In this document: piece after piece, positions 1 to 9,833 of the stretch
Position numbering within the stretch: position 1 is the stretch's first letter
Layout of the letters: each line of letters begins with the position of its first letter
Translations under genes and position numbers: made by a program
From: Thermosyntropha lipolytica DSM 11003
GTDB lineage: Bacteria > Bacillota > Syntrophomonadia > Syntrophomonadales > Syntrophomonadaceae
Length of the DNA stretch: 57,441 bases
NCBI RefSeq assembly: GCF_900129805.1
Contig: NZ_FQWY01000011.1
Span: 1-57,441, forward strand
Reading direction: 5' to 3'
Notes under the pieces: model-generated
The model's input: only the letters and a program-made list of their open reading frames with translations
What the model was told of the DNA's origin: nothing
Databases searched by the model: none

Positions 1-519
1 AGAGGAACGGTAACCACCGGGAGAGTAGAGAGAGGAACAGTAAAAGTAGGGGACGAAGTAGAGATAGTAGGGTTAAGAGAAGAGACCAAGAAGACGGTAT
101 GTACCGGAGTAGAGATGTTCAGGAAGCTGCTTGATTTTGCTCAGGCAGGAGACAACATAGGGACCTTATTAAGAGGTGTGGACAGGAAAGAAGTAGAAAG
201 AGGAATGGTATTAGCCAAGCCTGGCAGCATAAAGCCGCACACCAAATTCAATGCTGAGGTATATGTATTAACCAAGGAAGAAGGGGGAAGACACACTCCG
301 TTCTTCAGCGGATACAGGCCGCAGTTTTATTTCCGCACAACGGACGTAACCGGAGTAATTTCACTTCCTGAAGGTGTAGAGATGGTAATGCCGGGAGACA
401 ATGTGCAGATGACCATAGAACTTATCACCCCGATAGCTATAGAAGAAGGGTTAAGATTTGCTATAAGAGAAGGCGGGAGAACGGTAGGAGCCGGTGTAGT
501 TACTTCTATAATTGAATAA
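1..519 (+). CDS. tuf: Elongation factor Tu, C-terminal part (5' truncated by window)
   Basis: EF-Tu delivers aminoacyl-tRNA to the ribosome in a GTP-dependent step. Frame 1 is open from the first base, so only domains 2 (end) and 3 are present; the GTP-binding domain lies before the window. The visible part contains typical domain 2/3 stretches such as [14 protein letters not shown] and the C-terminal [11 protein letters not shown]. Its position directly before rpsJ is the usual str-S10 junction in Firmicutes. Identification is essentially certain; only the 5' end is missing. Confidence 0.98.
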   Translation, partial: RGTVTTGRVERGTVKVGDEVEIVGLREETKKTVCTGVEMFRKLLDFAQAGDNIGTLLRGVDRKEVERGMVLAKPGSIKPHTKFNAEVYVLTKEEGGRHTPFFSGYRPQFYFRTTDVTGVISLPEGVEMVMPGDNVQMTIELITPIAIEEGLRFAIREGGRTVGAGVVTSIIE

Positions 520-525
520 GGATGA

Positions 526-560
526 AAACCTGATCGTTCTTTTGAGGAGCGATCAGGTTT
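526..560 (+). terminator. Hairpin terminator or attenuator after tuf
   Basis: An 11-bp perfect stem (526-536 with 550-560) encloses a 13-nt loop. The descending arm ends in GGTTT and is followed by gttcctg, so the U-tract is weak. It lies just after the tuf stop and probably separates str from S10 transcription at least partly. No convincing separate S10 promoter was seen in the 60 bases before rpsJ, so partial readthrough is likely. Confidence 0.65.
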
Positions 561-622
561 GTTCCTGCAAAACACCTGGCTGCGTGTAACAATTAAGCCA
601 AGTTAAGGAGGTTAATGCTAGG

Positions 623-934
623 GTGAGTGCTAAGCAGAAAGTAAGAATCAAGTTAAAAGCTTTTGACCATAAGCTGCTTGACCAGTCAGCACAGAAAATC
701 GTAGAGACGGCGAAAAAGAATGGTTCTCGGGTTTCCGGGCCTATTCCGCTGCCTACGGAAAGAAGTGTATATACTATTTTAAGATCTCCCCATGTAAATA
801 AGGATTCCCGGGAGCAGTTTGAGATGAGGACCCACAAACGCCTCATTGATATATTAGATCCTAACCCCAAAACTATTGATGCTTTGATGCATCTGGATCT
901 GCCCTCTGGAGTAGATATAGAGATCAAGCTTTAA
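623..934 (+). CDS. rpsJ: Ribosomal protein S10
   Basis: S10 is a 30S head protein, also the NusE antitermination factor. The 103-residue product has the family length and carries the diagnostic loop stretch [21 protein letters not shown] and the HKRLIDI segment. The GTG start at 623 follows AAGGAGG (605-611) by 11 bases; a nearer ATG at 615 is out of frame. It opens the S10 gene cluster and is followed by an unusually structured 125-base gap before rplC. Confidence 0.97.
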   Translation: MSAKQKVRIKLKAFDHKLLDQSAQKIVETAKKNGSRVSGPIPLPTERSVYTILRSPHVNKDSREQFEMRTHKRLIDILDPNPKTIDALMHLDLPSGVDIEIKL

Positions 935-963
935 TTCTGGCTTGAGGCAAAAGCTGAAAGACT

Positions 964-1029
964 AGTGGGTGTTAAGGTCTTGAGGCTAAAGAGTCCATAG
1001 AAAGTGAAGTTGGAGTACCCACTTCCAAC
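964..1029 (+). promoter_or_regulatory. Possible pseudoknot-forming leader before rplC
   Basis: The 125-base rpsJ-rplC gap is longer than other gaps in this cluster. It contains a hairpin, GTTGGA (1009-1014) with TCCAAC (1024-1029), whose loop holds ACCCACT (1017-1023). That loop is an exact 7-base complement of AGTGGGT at 964-970, so an H-type pseudoknot or two competing folds can form. The structure ends shortly before the rplC ribosome binding site at about 1046-1052. An autoregulatory element for the distal S10 genes is an inference; I do not recognise a named leader family. Confidence 0.45.
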
Positions 1030-1059
1030 CAATCACCAAGAAGTTAGGAGGTAAAAAAA

Positions 1060-1698
1060 GTGGCTAGAGATATAAAAAAAGGCATACTGGGTATTAAAGT
1101 GGGCATGACCCAAATATTCGATGAAAATGGTAAAGCTATACCGGTTACGGTAGTGGAGGCAGGTCCCTGTGTAGTTATTCAAAAAAAGAAAGTGGAAACT
1201 GATGGGTACAACGCTATTCAGGTAGGCTTTTACAACCTGAAAGAGAAGAAAGTTAATAAGCCGCTTATGGGACACTTCAAAAAAGCCAATGTAAAACCTG
1301 TACGTTTCATAAAAGAGTTTAGGGTAAGTGATGCTGATGCTTATGAAGTGGGGCAGGAAATCAAGGTGGATATTTTTGCCCCGGGCGATATAGTAGATGT
1401 AGTAGGGACTTCCAAGGGTAAAGGCTTTGCTGGTGGAGTAAAGCGGCACAATTTTGCCCGCGGGTCTATGGGGCATGGTTCTAAATATCATCGTCGTCCA
1501 GGTTCTCTGGGAGCTAAAGGGCCTGCTCGCGTATTTAAGGGGCGGAAACTTCCCGGACGTATGGGTGGCGAAAGGGTTACTGTTCAGGGCTTGAAGGTAG
1601 TAAAAGTCTATCCGGAACGTAATCTTATCCTGATTAAGGGTGCAATTCCGGGGCCCAAAAGAGGTCTGGTTATGATAAAAGACTCAGTTAAAGCGTAA
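1060..1698 (+). CDS. rplC: Ribosomal protein L3
   Basis: L3 is an early-assembly 50S protein whose extension reaches toward the peptidyl transferase centre. The 212-residue product begins [15 protein letters not shown] and contains the [18 protein letters not shown] and [14 protein letters not shown] motifs of the central loop. The GTG start at 1060 follows AGGAGG by 8 bases. It is the first gene after the structured gap and continues directly into rplD. Confidence 0.97.
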   Translation: MARDIKKGILGIKVGMTQIFDENGKAIPVTVVEAGPCVVIQKKKVETDGYNAIQVGFYNLKEKKVNKPLMGHFKKANVKPVRFIKEFRVSDADAYEVGQEIKVDIFAPGDIVDVVGTSKGKGFAGGVKRHNFARGSMGHGSKYHRRPGSLGAKGPARVFKGRKLPGRMGGERVTVQGLKVVKVYPERNLILIKGAIPGPKRGLVMIKDSVKA

Positions 1699-1740
1699 AA
1701 GTTTTGCTTGAGCTGAACTGGAAAAGAGGAGGTTGTGAGG

Positions 1741-2367
1741 ATGCCTAAGGTAGCACTGTATGACATGAGTGGGGCCCAAATAGGCGAAATCGAATTAAGT
1801 GATAGTGTTTTTGGCATAGAACCTAATGAAGCTGTTCTGGCTGACTTTGTAAAGATGCAGCTGGCCAATAAAAGGGTAGGAACTGCTTCGACCAAGACGA
1901 GAGGAGAAGTAAGTGGAGGCGGCAAAAAGCCGTGGAGACAAAAGGGAACAGGCCGTGCTCGTGTAGGTAGCATTCGTAATCCGATATGGAGAGGTGGCGG
2001 TATAGTTTTTGGACCCAAACCTCGCGATTATTCGTATCGCTTGCCGAAGAAGGTTAGAAGGCTGGCTATGCGTTCTGCCTTATCAGCTAAAGTAAAGGAT
2101 AATAACATAATTGTTGTTGATAAACTGGTTTTTGACCAGCCTAAGACCAAGAAAATGGTAGAAGTTTTAAAAGCTTTGAATGCAGGGAAAAAGACTCTGC
2201 TGGTAACCCTGGATTCTGCCGATAGCAATGTGGTAAAATCCGCACGCAATATACCAGGGGTTAAACCTTTAAGAGCTGATTTTATAAACGTATATGATCT
2301 CTTGAAATATGAAACCCTGCTTATAACTAAAGATGCCGTAGCCAAGGTAGAGGAGGTGTTCGCATAA
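1741..2367 (+). CDS. rplD: Ribosomal protein L4
   Basis: L4 binds 23S rRNA and lines the exit tunnel; in some bacteria it represses its own operon. The product of 208 residues contains the tunnel-loop signature [24 protein letters not shown] split as usual, then RNPIWRGGG. The ATG at 1741 is preferred over an in-frame GTG at 1735 because GAGGAGG ends at 1732, only two bases before the GTG. The stop TAA overlaps the rplW start by one base (TAATG), implying translational coupling. Confidence 0.97.
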   Translation: MPKVALYDMSGAQIGEIELSDSVFGIEPNEAVLADFVKMQLANKRVGTASTKTRGEVSGGGKKPWRQKGTGRARVGSIRNPIWRGGGIVFGPKPRDYSYRLPKKVRRLAMRSALSAKVKDNNIIVVDKLVFDQPKTKKMVEVLKALNAGKKTLLVTLDSADSNVVKSARNIPGVKPLRADFINVYDLLKYETLLITKDAVAKVEEVFA

Positions 2368-2654
2368 TGAAGGACCCTCGTGATATCATAATTAAGCCGG
2401 TGGTAACGGAAAAATCGATGGAACTTCTTGCCGACAACAAATACACCTTTATCGTAGATAAGAAGGCTAATAAAACCGAAATAAAAAATGCTGTGGAAAA
2501 GATTTTTAATGTCAGGGTAGAAAAAGTGCGCACCATGAATGTAAAAGGCAAGACCAAGCGCATGGGAAGGTTTGAAGGGAAAACCCCGGACCGCAAAAAA
2601 GCTATTGTTACTCTTAAACCAGGACATAAGATACGTTTATTTGAAGGCATGTAA
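2367..2654 (+). CDS. rplW: Ribosomal protein L23
   Basis: L23 sits at the polypeptide tunnel exit and docks trigger factor and SRP. The 95-residue product starts with the conserved [11 protein letters not shown] segment and contains [19 protein letters not shown] and the basic KTKRMGR loop. Translation is coupled to rplD through the TAATG overlap; AGGAGG at 2351-2356 lies inside the end of rplD. Confidence 0.97.
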   Translation: MKDPRDIIIKPVVTEKSMELLADNKYTFIVDKKANKTEIKNAVEKIFNVRVEKVRTMNVKGKTKRMGRFEGKTPDRKKAIVTLKPGHKIRLFEGM

Positions 2655-2690
2655 TAGGTGTTTGGCTGTGCAGTAAGGAGGGAAAGTAAA

Positions 2691-3515
2691 ATGCCGGTAA
2701 AAAGCTTTAAACCTGTAACACCTAGCAGAAGACACATGACAGTTATGTCATTTGAAGAGATAACTAAAAAGGAGCCGGAAAAGAGTTTGACGGTTCCCCT
2801 TAAAAGCAAGGCAGGCCGCAATGCCAAAGGACGTATTACCGTAAGGCATAGAGGCGGCGGACATAAGCGCTTGTACCGTATAATCGACTTTAAGCGGACT
2901 AAGGATGGGGTTCCGGCTAAAGTAGCTGCTATCGAATATGATCCCAATCGTTCAGCTAATATCGCCCTTTTACACTATCTGGATGGGCATAAGGCTTATA
3001 TAATTGCTCCTGACAAATTAAAAGTGGGCGATATAGTGGAATCAGGTCCTGATGCCGATATAAAGCCAGGCAATGCCTTACCTTTAAGGGATATACCAGT
3101 AGGTACCCTTATTCATAATATCGAATTAAGACCGGGTAAAGGTGGTCAATTAGTTAGAGCAGCCGGATCCGTAGCTCAGCTTATGGCTAAGGAAGGCGAC
3201 TATGCTCATGTAAGACTGCCATCGGGAGAAGTTCGGCTTATTCATTTAAACTGCCGGGCAACTATTGGACAGGTAGGAAACCTCGACCATGAAAATGTTA
3301 CCATCGGGAAAGCCGGGAGATCCCGCTGGCTGGGAAGAAGACCGACGGTACGTGGGGCAGCTATGAACCCGGTTGACCATCCGCATGGTGGTGGAGAAGG
3401 TCGTGCTCCTGTAGGTAGAAAATATCCGGTTTCTCCTTGGGGTAAAATTGCTATTGGTGGTAAGACCCGCAAGAAGAAACCTTCTGATAAGATGATAGTA
3501 AAGAAACGCAAATAA
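2691..3515 (+). CDS. rplB: Ribosomal protein L2
   Basis: L2 is needed for subunit association and peptidyl transferase activity. The product has 274 residues, the usual size, with the [15 protein letters not shown]-binding motif near residue 60 and the C-terminal [20 protein letters not shown] motif including the conserved histidine. The start is ATG 2691 behind TAAGGAGGG; an upstream in-frame GTG at 2658 would add eleven residues absent from the family. Confidence 0.97.
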   Translation: MPVKSFKPVTPSRRHMTVMSFEEITKKEPEKSLTVPLKSKAGRNAKGRITVRHRGGGHKRLYRIIDFKRTKDGVPAKVAAIEYDPNRSANIALLHYLDGHKAYIIAPDKLKVGDIVESGPDADIKPGNALPLRDIPVGTLIHNIELRPGKGGQLVRAAGSVAQLMAKEGDYAHVRLPSGEVRLIHLNCRATIGQVGNLDHENVTIGKAGRSRWLGRRPTVRGAAMNPVDHPHGGGEGRAPVGRKYPVSPWGKIAIGGKTRKKKPSDKMIVKKRK

Positions 3516-3531
3516 TTAAGGAGGTCTTTAG

Positions 3532-3819
3532 ATGGCTAGATCACTTAAAAAGGGACCTTATTGTGATGAAAAACTTTTGAAAAAGATAGAAGCCATGAAC
3601 GAATCCGGGCAAAAAAGGGTTATAAAAACCTGGTCGCGGCGTTCTACTATTATGCCGCAGATGATTGGACATACGATTGCGGTGCATGATGGACGCAGAC
3701 ATGTGCCGGTTTATATAACCGAGGAAATGGTAGGCATGAAGCTGGGGGAATTTGCTCCTACCCGTACATTCAGAGGACATGCAGGATCTAAGAATGAAAG
3801 AGCAAGTAAAGCAAGATAA
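3532..3819 (+). CDS. rpsS: Ribosomal protein S19
   Basis: S19 forms a head complex with S13 near the A and P site tRNAs. The 95-residue product has the characteristic opening [16 protein letters not shown] and the motifs [20 protein letters not shown] and [22 protein letters not shown] stands 8 bases upstream of the ATG. It keeps the standard place between rplB and rplV. Confidence 0.97.
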   Translation: MARSLKKGPYCDEKLLKKIEAMNESGQKRVIKTWSRRSTIMPQMIGHTIAVHDGRRHVPVYITEEMVGMKLGEFAPTRTFRGHAGSKNERASKAR

Positions 3820-3836
3820 GAAAGGAGGCAGCCGTT

Positions 3837-4178
3837 GTGGAAGCCAGGGCAGTTGCTCGTTATCTCAGAATATCACCTCTTAAGGCTCGTCAGGTAGCCA
3901 ATTTAGTTAGAGGGAAAGATGTGCACGAAGCATTGGCCATACTCAAATATACTAATAAAAGGTCTGCTCCTATGATCTATAAGCTTGTGAAATCTGCTAT
4001 CGCTAATGCTGAACACAACTATGATATGGATTCTGATGATTTATATATATCGGAAATATATGTTGATGAAGGGCCGATTATCAAGCGTATGCGTCCGCGG
4101 GCCTATGGCAGAGCAGATCTGAGGCGTCACAGAACCAGCCATATAACTGTTGTTTTAAGGGAAAAGGAGGTTAAATAG
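3837..4178 (+). CDS. rplV: Ribosomal protein L22
   Basis: L22 lines the exit tunnel with L4 and is a known macrolide-resistance site. The 113-residue product begins [19 protein letters not shown] and ends with the beta-hairpin [22 protein letters not shown]. The GTG start at 3837 follows AAAGGAGG. The stop TAG shares its last base with the GTG start of rpsC. Confidence 0.97.
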   Translation: MEARAVARYLRISPLKARQVANLVRGKDVHEALAILKYTNKRSAPMIYKLVKSAIANAEHNYDMDSDDLYISEIYVDEGPIIKRMRPRAYGRADLRRHRTSHITVVLREKEVK

Positions 4179-4852
4179 TGGGTCAGAAGGTTCATCCGAA
4201 AGGATTTAGGCTTGGGGTAATAAGAACTTGGGATTCCAACTGGTATGCTGACCGGGATTATACCGATCTGCTCCATGAGGATTATAAGATTCGCAAATTT
4301 ATCAAAGAACGTTTTTATGTTGCAGGTATTTCCCGCATAGAGATTGCGCGTACCGGAAACAGGGTTAGAGTAACTATTCATACCGCTAAACCTGGCATTA
4401 TAATCGGCCGGGGCGGAAATGAAGTTGAAGTGCTGAAAGATGAATTAACCAAGATGACCGGTAAAAATGTAAGCATAAATATTCAGGAAATCAAGAAACC
4501 CGAATTAGATGCCCAAATTGTAGCGGAAACTATTGCTCAGCAGATTGAAAAAAGAGTTGCTTTTCGTAGAGCCATGAAGCAGGCCTTAGCCAGAACTATG
4601 CGGGCAGGAGCAGTAGGGATGAAAGTTGCCGTGTCCGGAAGGCTGGCAGGAGCTGAAATAGCAAGAACCGAGTGGATTTCCGATGGCAAAGTTCCTCTGC
4701 ATACCTTGAGGGCCGACATCGATTATGGATTTGCGGAAGCCAACACAACTTATGGGAAAATCGGGATAAAGGTTTGGATAAATCGGGGCGAAATTTTGCC
4801 GGAAGCAAAAAAGAGACCCCCGCAGAAAGTAGTGGAGGAGGCAGATAACTAA
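4178..4852 (+). CDS. rpsC: Ribosomal protein S3
   Basis: S3 lines the mRNA entry channel. The 224-residue product shows the start [15 protein letters not shown], a KH domain with [15 protein letters not shown] around residues 70-85, and the C-terminal domain [23 protein letters not shown] start, overlapping the rplV stop by one base; AAAAGGAGG lies in the rplV tail. The stop again overlaps the ATG of rplP by one base. Confidence 0.97.
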   Translation: MGQKVHPKGFRLGVIRTWDSNWYADRDYTDLLHEDYKIRKFIKERFYVAGISRIEIARTGNRVRVTIHTAKPGIIIGRGGNEVEVLKDELTKMTGKNVSINIQEIKKPELDAQIVAETIAQQIEKRVAFRRAMKQALARTMRAGAVGMKVAVSGRLAGAEIARTEWISDGKVPLHTLRADIDYGFAEANTTYGKIGIKVWINRGEILPEAKKRPPQKVVEEADN

Positions 4853-5289
4853 TGCTTACCCCGAAGAGAGTAAAATACAGAAGACCGCACAGACCTAGAA
4901 AACTTACAGGTCGGGCTAATAAGGGGAATACAGTAACTTATGGCGAATATGGACTTATGGCTTTAGAACCAGGATGGATTACCAACCGTCAGATTGAGGC
5001 TGCCCGTGTGGCCATAACCAGGCATGTAAAAAGAGGCGGTAAAGTGTGGATAAAAATTTTCCCGGACCGTCCGATCACGGTAAAACCTGCAGAAACCCGT
5101 ATGGGTAAAGGAAAAGGTTCCCCTGAACACTGGGTAGCAGTAGTTAAACCGGGAAGGGTTATGTTTGAACTTTCCGGTGTTAGTGAAGAAGTGGCAAAAG
5201 AAGCTATGCGGCTAGCTTCTCACAAACTGCCGGTTAAATGCAAATTTGTTAAACGTGAAGAAATGGGTGGTGAGGCTAGTGAAAGCTAA
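4852..5289 (+). CDS. rplP: Ribosomal protein L16
   Basis: L16 organises the A-site side of the large subunit. The 145-residue product begins [15 protein letters not shown] and contains [26 protein letters not shown] and [27 protein letters not shown]. Translation is coupled to rpsC by a TAATG overlap. Its end overlaps the start of rpmC by 11 bases. Confidence 0.97.
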   Translation: MLTPKRVKYRRPHRPRKLTGRANKGNTVTYGEYGLMALEPGWITNRQIEAARVAITRHVKRGGKVWIKIFPDRPITVKPAETRMGKGKGSPEHWVAVVKPGRVMFELSGVSEEVAKEAMRLASHKLPVKCKFVKREEMGGEASES

Positions 5290-5476
5290 AAAAATGAGAG
5301 AATTAACCGATCAGGAACTGCGGAAAAAGCTTGATGATTATAAAGAAGAATTATTCAATTTAAGGTTTCAACTGGCTACCGGTCAGTTAGATAATCCCAT
5401 GCGTATAAGAGAAGTGAAAAGAAATATTGCCAGGTGCAAGACGGTTTTAAGGCAAAGAGAGCTTGCGCAAAAGTAA
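5279..5476 (+). CDS. rpmC: Ribosomal protein L29
   Basis: L29 neighbours L23 at the tunnel exit. The GTG start at 5279 gives a 65-residue protein beginning [14 protein letters not shown], matching family length and N-terminus. Longer in-frame readings into rplP would add residues not found in L29, and the ATG at 5294 would cut the conserved AKxxREL start. The NxxxRxQxATGQL segment and the helical hairpin are clear. The gene overlaps rplP by 11 bases. Confidence 0.95.
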   Translation: MKAKKMRELTDQELRKKLDDYKEELFNLRFQLATGQLDNPMRIREVKRNIARCKTVLRQRELAQK

Positions 5477-5498
5477 TTAAAACAAAGGAGGTCTAAGG

Positions 5499-5768
5499 GT
5501 GGCTGAAAACCGTGGACATAGAAAGGTAAGGGTGGGGACTGTTGTAAGTGATAAGATGGATAAGACCATCGTAGTAAGGGTAGAAACAGTCAAGCAGCAT
5601 CCTTTATATAAAAAGACAATAAAGACCAGTAAAAAATATAAGGCTCATGATGAAAATAATGAGGCTAAAGTCGGCGATGTGGTAAGGATTATGGAAACCC
5701 GTCCTTTGAGTAAGGAAAAGAGATGGAGACTGGTAGAGATTATCGAAAGAGCCAAGACTTTAGAGTAG
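5499..5768 (+). CDS. rpsQ: Ribosomal protein S17
   Basis: S17 is a primary 16S rRNA binder of the S1/OB-fold type. The 89-residue product contains [38 protein letters not shown] and [23 protein letters not shown] start at 5499 behind AAAGGAGGT. It occupies the regular place between rpmC and rplN. Confidence 0.97.
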   Translation: MAENRGHRKVRVGTVVSDKMDKTIVVRVETVKQHPLYKKTIKTSKKYKAHDENNEAKVGDVVRIMETRPLSKEKRWRLVEIIERAKTLE

Positions 5769-5796
5769 GCCTGCAGCATGAAGGGAGGTTTACACG

Positions 5797-6165
5797 ATGA
5801 TTCAGCAGGAAACTATTCTTCAGGTAGGAGACAATACAGGAGCTAAGAAGCTTTTATGCATAAGGGTTCTTGGAGGATCTACCCGAAGATATGCTACCGT
5901 GGGTGATGTTATAATAGCTTCCGTAAAAGAAGCTACCCCGGGAGGCATAGTAAAAAAAGGTGATGTGGTAAAAGCAGTAGTAGTCCGTACCAAAAAAGAA
6001 ATAAGACGTGAAGATGGTTCCTATATATCTTTTTCCGAAAATGCGGCAGTGATAATCGACAATAATAATAATCCTAGAGGGACCCGTATATTTGGGCCTG
6101 TAGCCAGGGAACTCAGAGAAAAGAATTTTATGAAAATAGTATCCCTAGCTCCGGAAGTCCTTTAA
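5797..6165 (+). CDS. rplN: Ribosomal protein L14
   Basis: L14 contributes to an intersubunit bridge and is the docking site for silencing factor RsfS. The 122-residue product has [26 protein letters not shown] and ends with [25 protein letters not shown], as in all bacterial L14. ATG start after GGGAGG. Confidence 0.98.
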   Translation: MIQQETILQVGDNTGAKKLLCIRVLGGSTRRYATVGDVIIASVKEATPGGIVKKGDVVKAVVVRTKKEIRREDGSYISFSENAAVIIDNNNNPRGTRIFGPVARELREKNFMKIVSLAPEVL

Positions 6166-6182
6166 GCATGGAGGTGTGAAAT

Positions 6183-6494
6183 ATGCGCATTAAAAAAGGC
6201 GATAATGTAATGGTTATCACAGGAAAGGACGCCGGCAAAAAAGGTAAGGTCTTAAAAGTTATTCCTAAAGAAAATCGTGTGGTAGTCGAAGGTGTAAATA
6301 AAGTGAAAAAACATCAGAAACCTTCTCGGGCTTTCCCGCAAGGAGGAATTCTCAAGATAGAAGCACCTTTACATGCATCGAATGTAATGCTTATCTGCAA
6401 CAAATGCGATAAGCCAACCCGCGTAGGGGCTAAGATTCTGGATAACAAAGAAAAGGTAAGGGTATGTAAAAAATGTGGAGAGATAATAGACTAA
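6183..6494 (+). CDS. rplX: Ribosomal protein L24 (four-cysteine form)
   Basis: L24 is an assembly initiator with an N-terminal KOW fold, here [24 protein letters not shown]. The C-terminal half has two CxxC pairs (CNKC near residue 76 and CKKC near residue 96), suggesting a zinc-binding ribbon. The KOW part ends in the expected basic segment with KKHQKPS. 103 residues, ATG start behind GGAGG. Confidence 0.97.
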   Translation: MRIKKGDNVMVITGKDAGKKGKVLKVIPKENRVVVEGVNKVKKHQKPSRAFPQGGILKIEAPLHASNVMLICNKCDKPTRVGAKILDNKEKVRVCKKCGEIID

Positions 6495-6524
6495 TGCTCC
6501 CGGAAAGGAGGCTTAAATACTAAC

Positions 6525-7070
6525 ATGGCCAGGTTGAAGGAACTGTACAAGCAAGAGATAGTACCTAAGCTTATGGAAAAGTTCGGATATAAGAATATTA
6601 TGCAGGTTCCTAAAATAGATCGCGTAGTTCTTAATATTGGGGTGGGAGAAGCTATTCAAAACCCCAAAGCATTAGATGGAGCCGTAAATGATCTTATGGC
6701 TATAAGCGGTCAAAAACCGGTAATAACTAGAGCCCGTAAGTCAATTGCTGGATTTAAACTGCGTGAAGGAATGCCTATTGGATGTAAAGTTACTTTGCGC
6801 GGGGAAAGGATGTATGATTTTCTCGATAAGCTTATAAACTTTGCTCTACCCCGGGTACGCGACTTTAGAGGAGTTTCCCCGGATGCTTTTGATGGGAGAG
6901 GCAACTATCACCTGGGAATAAAAGAGCAGACTATTTTCCCAGAAATCGAATATGACAAGATTGACAAGATAAGAGGTTTAGAAGTATCTATTGTTACCAC
7001 GGCCAAAACCGATGAAGAAGCACGTGAGCTTTTAAGACTTATGGGAATGCCATTTAGAGATAGGGGGTAA
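6525..7070 (+). CDS. rplE: Ribosomal protein L5
   Basis: L5 binds 5S rRNA and contacts P-site tRNA. The 181-residue product has [14 protein letters not shown], the motif [21 protein letters not shown], and the C-terminal [23 protein letters not shown] start preceded by AAAGGAGG. It keeps the rplX-rplE-rpsN order. Confidence 0.98.
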   Translation: MARLKELYKQEIVPKLMEKFGYKNIMQVPKIDRVVLNIGVGEAIQNPKALDGAVNDLMAISGQKPVITRARKSIAGFKLREGMPIGCKVTLRGERMYDFLDKLINFALPRVRDFRGVSPDAFDGRGNYHLGIKEQTIFPEIEYDKIDKIRGLEVSIVTTAKTDEEARELLRLMGMPFRDRG

Positions 7071-7078
7071 AAGAATAA

Positions 7079-7264
7079 ATGGCTAAAAAAGCTATGATAA
7101 TAAAACAGCAGAGACCGCAAAAATTTAAGGTCCGTGAATATAATCGCTGCAAGATTTGTGGACGGCCTAGAGCATATATGCGCAAATTCGGAATGTGCAG
7201 AATTTGCTTCCGTCAACTTGCTCATAAAGGCGAAATTCCAGGAATTAAAAAAGCAAGCTGGTAG
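7079..7264 (+). CDS. rpsN: Ribosomal protein S14, zinc-binding (type Z)
   Basis: The 61-residue length is that of the short zinc-containing S14. It carries [21 protein letters not shown], i.e. two CxxC pairs, and ends [12 protein letters not shown]. Together with the cysteine-bearing L24, S4 and L36 in this window it shows a zinc-replete ribosomal set. The ATG is only eight bases after the rplE stop, so coupling is likely. Confidence 0.98.
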   Translation: MAKKAMIIKQQRPQKFKVREYNRCKICGRPRAYMRKFGMCRICFRQLAHKGEIPGIKKASW

Positions 7265-7292
7265 GGCTTTTATTGTAAAGGAGGTATAAAAT

Positions 7293-7691
7293 ATGGTCAT
7301 GACTGATCCCATAGCCGATTTCCTGACCCGTATCAGAAACGGCAATATGGTGATGCATGAAACCGTTGAGGTACCCAGTTCGAAAATGAAACTTGCTATT
7401 GCTAAAATTATGAAAGATGAAGGGTACATCAAGGATTATGAATATATTGAAGATGGCAAACAGGGAATAATCAGAATATACCTCAAGTATGGTCCTAATA
7501 AGGAAAAGGTTATTACCGGGCTTAAGAGGATAAGCAAGCCTGGGCTGAGGGTATATGTGAAGAAAGATGAAGTTCCTAAAGTTTTGGGTGGACTGGGAAC
7601 TGCCATCATATCCACTTCCAAAGGTGTAATGACTGATAAAGAAGCCCGCAAGTTAGGCCTGGGCGGAGAAGTAATCTGCTATATATGGTAG
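7293..7691 (+). CDS. rpsH: Ribosomal protein S8
   Basis: S8 organises the central domain of 16S rRNA. The 132-residue product begins [15 protein letters not shown] and contains [36 protein letters not shown]. The ATG at 7293 is 8 bases from AAAGGAGG; a second ATG at 7299 would give the same protein without two residues. This is the standard spc position. Confidence 0.98.
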   Translation: MVMTDPIADFLTRIRNGNMVMHETVEVPSSKMKLAIAKIMKDEGYIKDYEYIEDGKQGIIRIYLKYGPNKEKVITGLKRISKPGLRVYVKKDEVPKVLGGLGTAIISTSKGVMTDKEARKLGLGGEVICYIW

Positions 7692-7709
7692 CTGAAGGAG
7701 GGGAAATAC

Positions 7710-8252
7710 GTGTCAAGAATTGGTAGAAAGCCTATCAGTCTACCCAAAGGAGTAGAAGTTACGATAAAAGACAAGGTTATAACGGTGAAAGGACCTAAAG
7801 GGGTATTATCCCAGGAGATTCCAGGTGATATAACTATAACCAGAGAAGAGGATCAGCTCATTGTAACGAGAGAGAATGATTCAAGACAAAACCGGGCTTA
7901 TCATGGATTAGTTCGTGCTCTGGTTGCCAACATGGTAGAAGGTGTCACCAACGGTTTTGAAAAACGTTTAGAGCTGGTCGGAGTAGGGTATCGTGCGCAA
8001 ATGCAGGGCAAAAAGCTGGTGATAAACATAGGCTTTTCCCACCCCGTAGAAGTTGAACCCCCGGCAGGAATTGAGTTTGAAGTTCCTGCTCCTACCAAGA
8101 TTGTAGTTAAGGGAATTGACAAGCAGCTGGTTGGTAATACTGCAGCTCATATCAGAGCCATAAGGAAGCCTGAACCGTATAAAGGAAAAGGTATCAAATA
8201 TGAAAATGAACAGATCAGGCGCAAAGCTGGTAAAGCCGGTGCTAAGAAATAG
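7710..8252 (+). CDS. rplF: Ribosomal protein L6
   Basis: L6 lies near the sarcin-ricin loop and helps bind elongation factors. The 180-residue protein starts [16 protein letters not shown] and has the C-terminal signature [24 protein letters not shown] start at 7710 after GAAGGAGGGG. Two repeated L6 domains are evident. Confidence 0.98.
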   Translation: MSRIGRKPISLPKGVEVTIKDKVITVKGPKGVLSQEIPGDITITREEDQLIVTRENDSRQNRAYHGLVRALVANMVEGVTNGFEKRLELVGVGYRAQMQGKKLVINIGFSHPVEVEPPAGIEFEVPAPTKIVVKGIDKQLVGNTAAHIRAIRKPEPYKGKGIKYENEQIRRKAGKAGAKK

Positions 8253-8273
8253 GTTTAGGAGGGAGTGAGAGAC

Positions 8274-8639
8274 TTGTTTAAAAAACCCAGCAGGAATGAA
8301 TTGCGGAAAATAAAGCATAAGCGGGTACGCAAAAAAGTTTTTGGTACAGCCGAAGCTCCCAGGCTTTGTGTTTATAAAAGCCTTAATCATATATATGCCC
8401 AGATAATCGATGATGAGCGCGGAGTTACACTGGTAGCAGCATCTACTTTAGACAAGGATCTGCGTGGGCTTCCTTCCACCAGAGATATGGAGGCCGCTAA
8501 AAAGGTAGGAGCTGCCATCGCTGAAAAGGCTTTAGCTCAAGGTATAACCCGAGTAGTTTTTGACCGCAGCGGTTATAAGTATCATGGCAAAGTAGCTGCT
8601 TTAGCCGATGCGGCAAGAGAAAAAGGGCTTATTTTCTAG
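8274..8639 (+). CDS. rplR: Ribosomal protein L18
   Basis: L18 binds 5S rRNA with L5. I place the start at TTG 8274, ten bases after AGGAGGG, giving 121 residues beginning [20 protein letters not shown] as in relatives. The GTG at 8265 is almost in contact with the ribosome binding site and would add three atypical residues. The C-terminal [24 protein letters not shown] is conserved. Confidence 0.95.
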   Translation: MFKKPSRNELRKIKHKRVRKKVFGTAEAPRLCVYKSLNHIYAQIIDDERGVTLVAASTLDKDLRGLPSTRDMEAAKKVGAAIAEKALAQGITRVVFDRSGYKYHGKVAALADAAREKGLIF

Positions 8640-8670
8640 TCTATAAACTGTGTGAGCTAGGAGGGAAACG

Positions 8671-9174
8671 ATGAGCGATAATAGACAGGCTCTTCCGGAA
8701 ATGATAGAAAAAGTTATCAATATCCGCCGTGTAGCCAAAGTGGTAAAGGGTGGACGCAGATTCAGCTTCAGCGCTCTGGTAGTAGTTGGCGATGGCCAGG
8801 GTAAGGTTGGTGTAGGTAAAGGAAAGGCCTCGGAAGTTCCGGAAGCTATTCGTAAAGCAATAGAAAATGCCAAGAAAAATATGATTACTGTACCTCTGGT
8901 TGATGACAGAACTATTCCGCATGAGCAGACAGTTAAGTTTGGAGCCGCCAAAATATGGATGAAGCCTGCAGCTCCTGGTACAGGTGTTATTGCCGGCGGT
9001 GCTGTACGCGCCGTTCTAGAAGCAGCCGGGGTAAAAGATATTTTGACCAAGTCCCTGGGCTCCAATAATGCTATAAATATGGCTTATGCAACTATTGAGG
9101 CCTTAAAAGGACTGAAGAGAGCTGAAGATGTAGCCAGACTGCGGGGCAAAACTATCGATGAGATATTGAATTAG
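8671..9174 (+). CDS. rpsE: Ribosomal protein S5
   Basis: S5 influences decoding fidelity and mRNA unwinding. The 167-residue product contains the double-stranded RNA-binding segment with [19 protein letters not shown] and [20 protein letters not shown], and the C-terminal [25 protein letters not shown] start behind TAGGAGGG. Confidence 0.98.
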   Translation: MSDNRQALPEMIEKVINIRRVAKVVKGGRRFSFSALVVVGDGQGKVGVGKGKASEVPEAIRKAIENAKKNMITVPLVDDRTIPHEQTVKFGAAKIWMKPAAPGTGVIAGGAVRAVLEAAGVKDILTKSLGSNNAINMAYATIEALKGLKRAEDVARLRGKTIDEILN

Positions 9175-9186
9175 GGAGGGATAAAC

Positions 9187-9372
9187 TTGCCTAAGAAGCT
9201 TAAGATTACTTGGAGTAAGAGTACCATAGGCTGCCCTCAAACGCAGAGAGCGACTATTAAAAGCTTAGGCCTTAGAAAACTTAATCAGTCAGTAATTAAA
9301 GAAGATTGCCCCCAGATAAGAGGGCAAATAAATAAAGTAAAACACTTACTCACGGTAGAGGAAATAGATTAA
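9187..9372 (+). CDS. rpmD: Ribosomal protein L30
   Basis: Small 50S protein of 61 residues with [27 protein letters not shown], the typical L30 fold signature. TTG start at 9187, behind AGGGAGGG. The C-terminus [21 protein letters not shown] also fits. Standard spc neighbours rpsE and rplO. Confidence 0.96.
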   Translation: MPKKLKITWSKSTIGCPQTQRATIKSLGLRKLNQSVIKEDCPQIRGQINKVKHLLTVEEID

Positions 9373-9392
9373 ACTTAAAGGGAGGTTTTATA

Positions 9393-9833
9393 GTGAGGTT
9401 GGATGAACTAAAATCTCCACCTGGTGCTAACAAGCGTCCGAAGAGAGTAGGAAGAGGCCCGGGATCTGGACACGGAAAAACTTCTACCCGCGGACATAAA
9501 GGGCAAAAAGCCCGTTCGGGCGGTGGGGTAAGACCTGGATTTGAAGGTGGCCAGATGCCCTTACAAAGGCGCATACCTAAGCGCGGTTTTACTAATATAT
9601 TCAAGAAAGAGTATGCCATTGTAAATGTTGGCGATTTAAACATTTTTGCTGATGGTACAGAAGTCACGCCCGAACTTCTTATCGAAAATGGTTTGATAAG
9701 AAAGATAAAAGATGGGGTAAAGATACTGGGTGATGGCGAATTAGAAAGAAGCCTCATCGTCAAAGCGCATAAAGTAAGCAAACAGGCCGAAGAAAAGATA
9801 ACAGCCAGGGGCGGCAAGGTTGAGGTGATTTAA
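9393..9833 (+). CDS. rplO: Ribosomal protein L15
   Basis: L15 is a late-assembly 50S protein. The 146-residue product has the glycine-rich RNA-binding N-terminus [24 protein letters not shown] followed by [21 protein letters not shown] start at 9393 after AAAGGGAGG. Its stop overlaps the secY start by one base (TAATG), coupling L15 and SecY translation. Confidence 0.97.
   Translation: MRLDELKSPPGANKRPKRVGRGPGSGHGKTSTRGHKGQKARSGGGVRPGFEGGQMPLQRRIPKRGFTNIFKKEYAIVNVGDLNIFADGTEVTPELLIENGLIRKIKDGVKILGDGELERSLIVKAHKVSKQAEEKITARGGKVEVI

Noticed and set aside
2658-2690. N-terminal extension of L2 from an upstream GTG
   Set aside because: The added residues do not fit the family, and AAGGAGGG lies right before ATG 2691.
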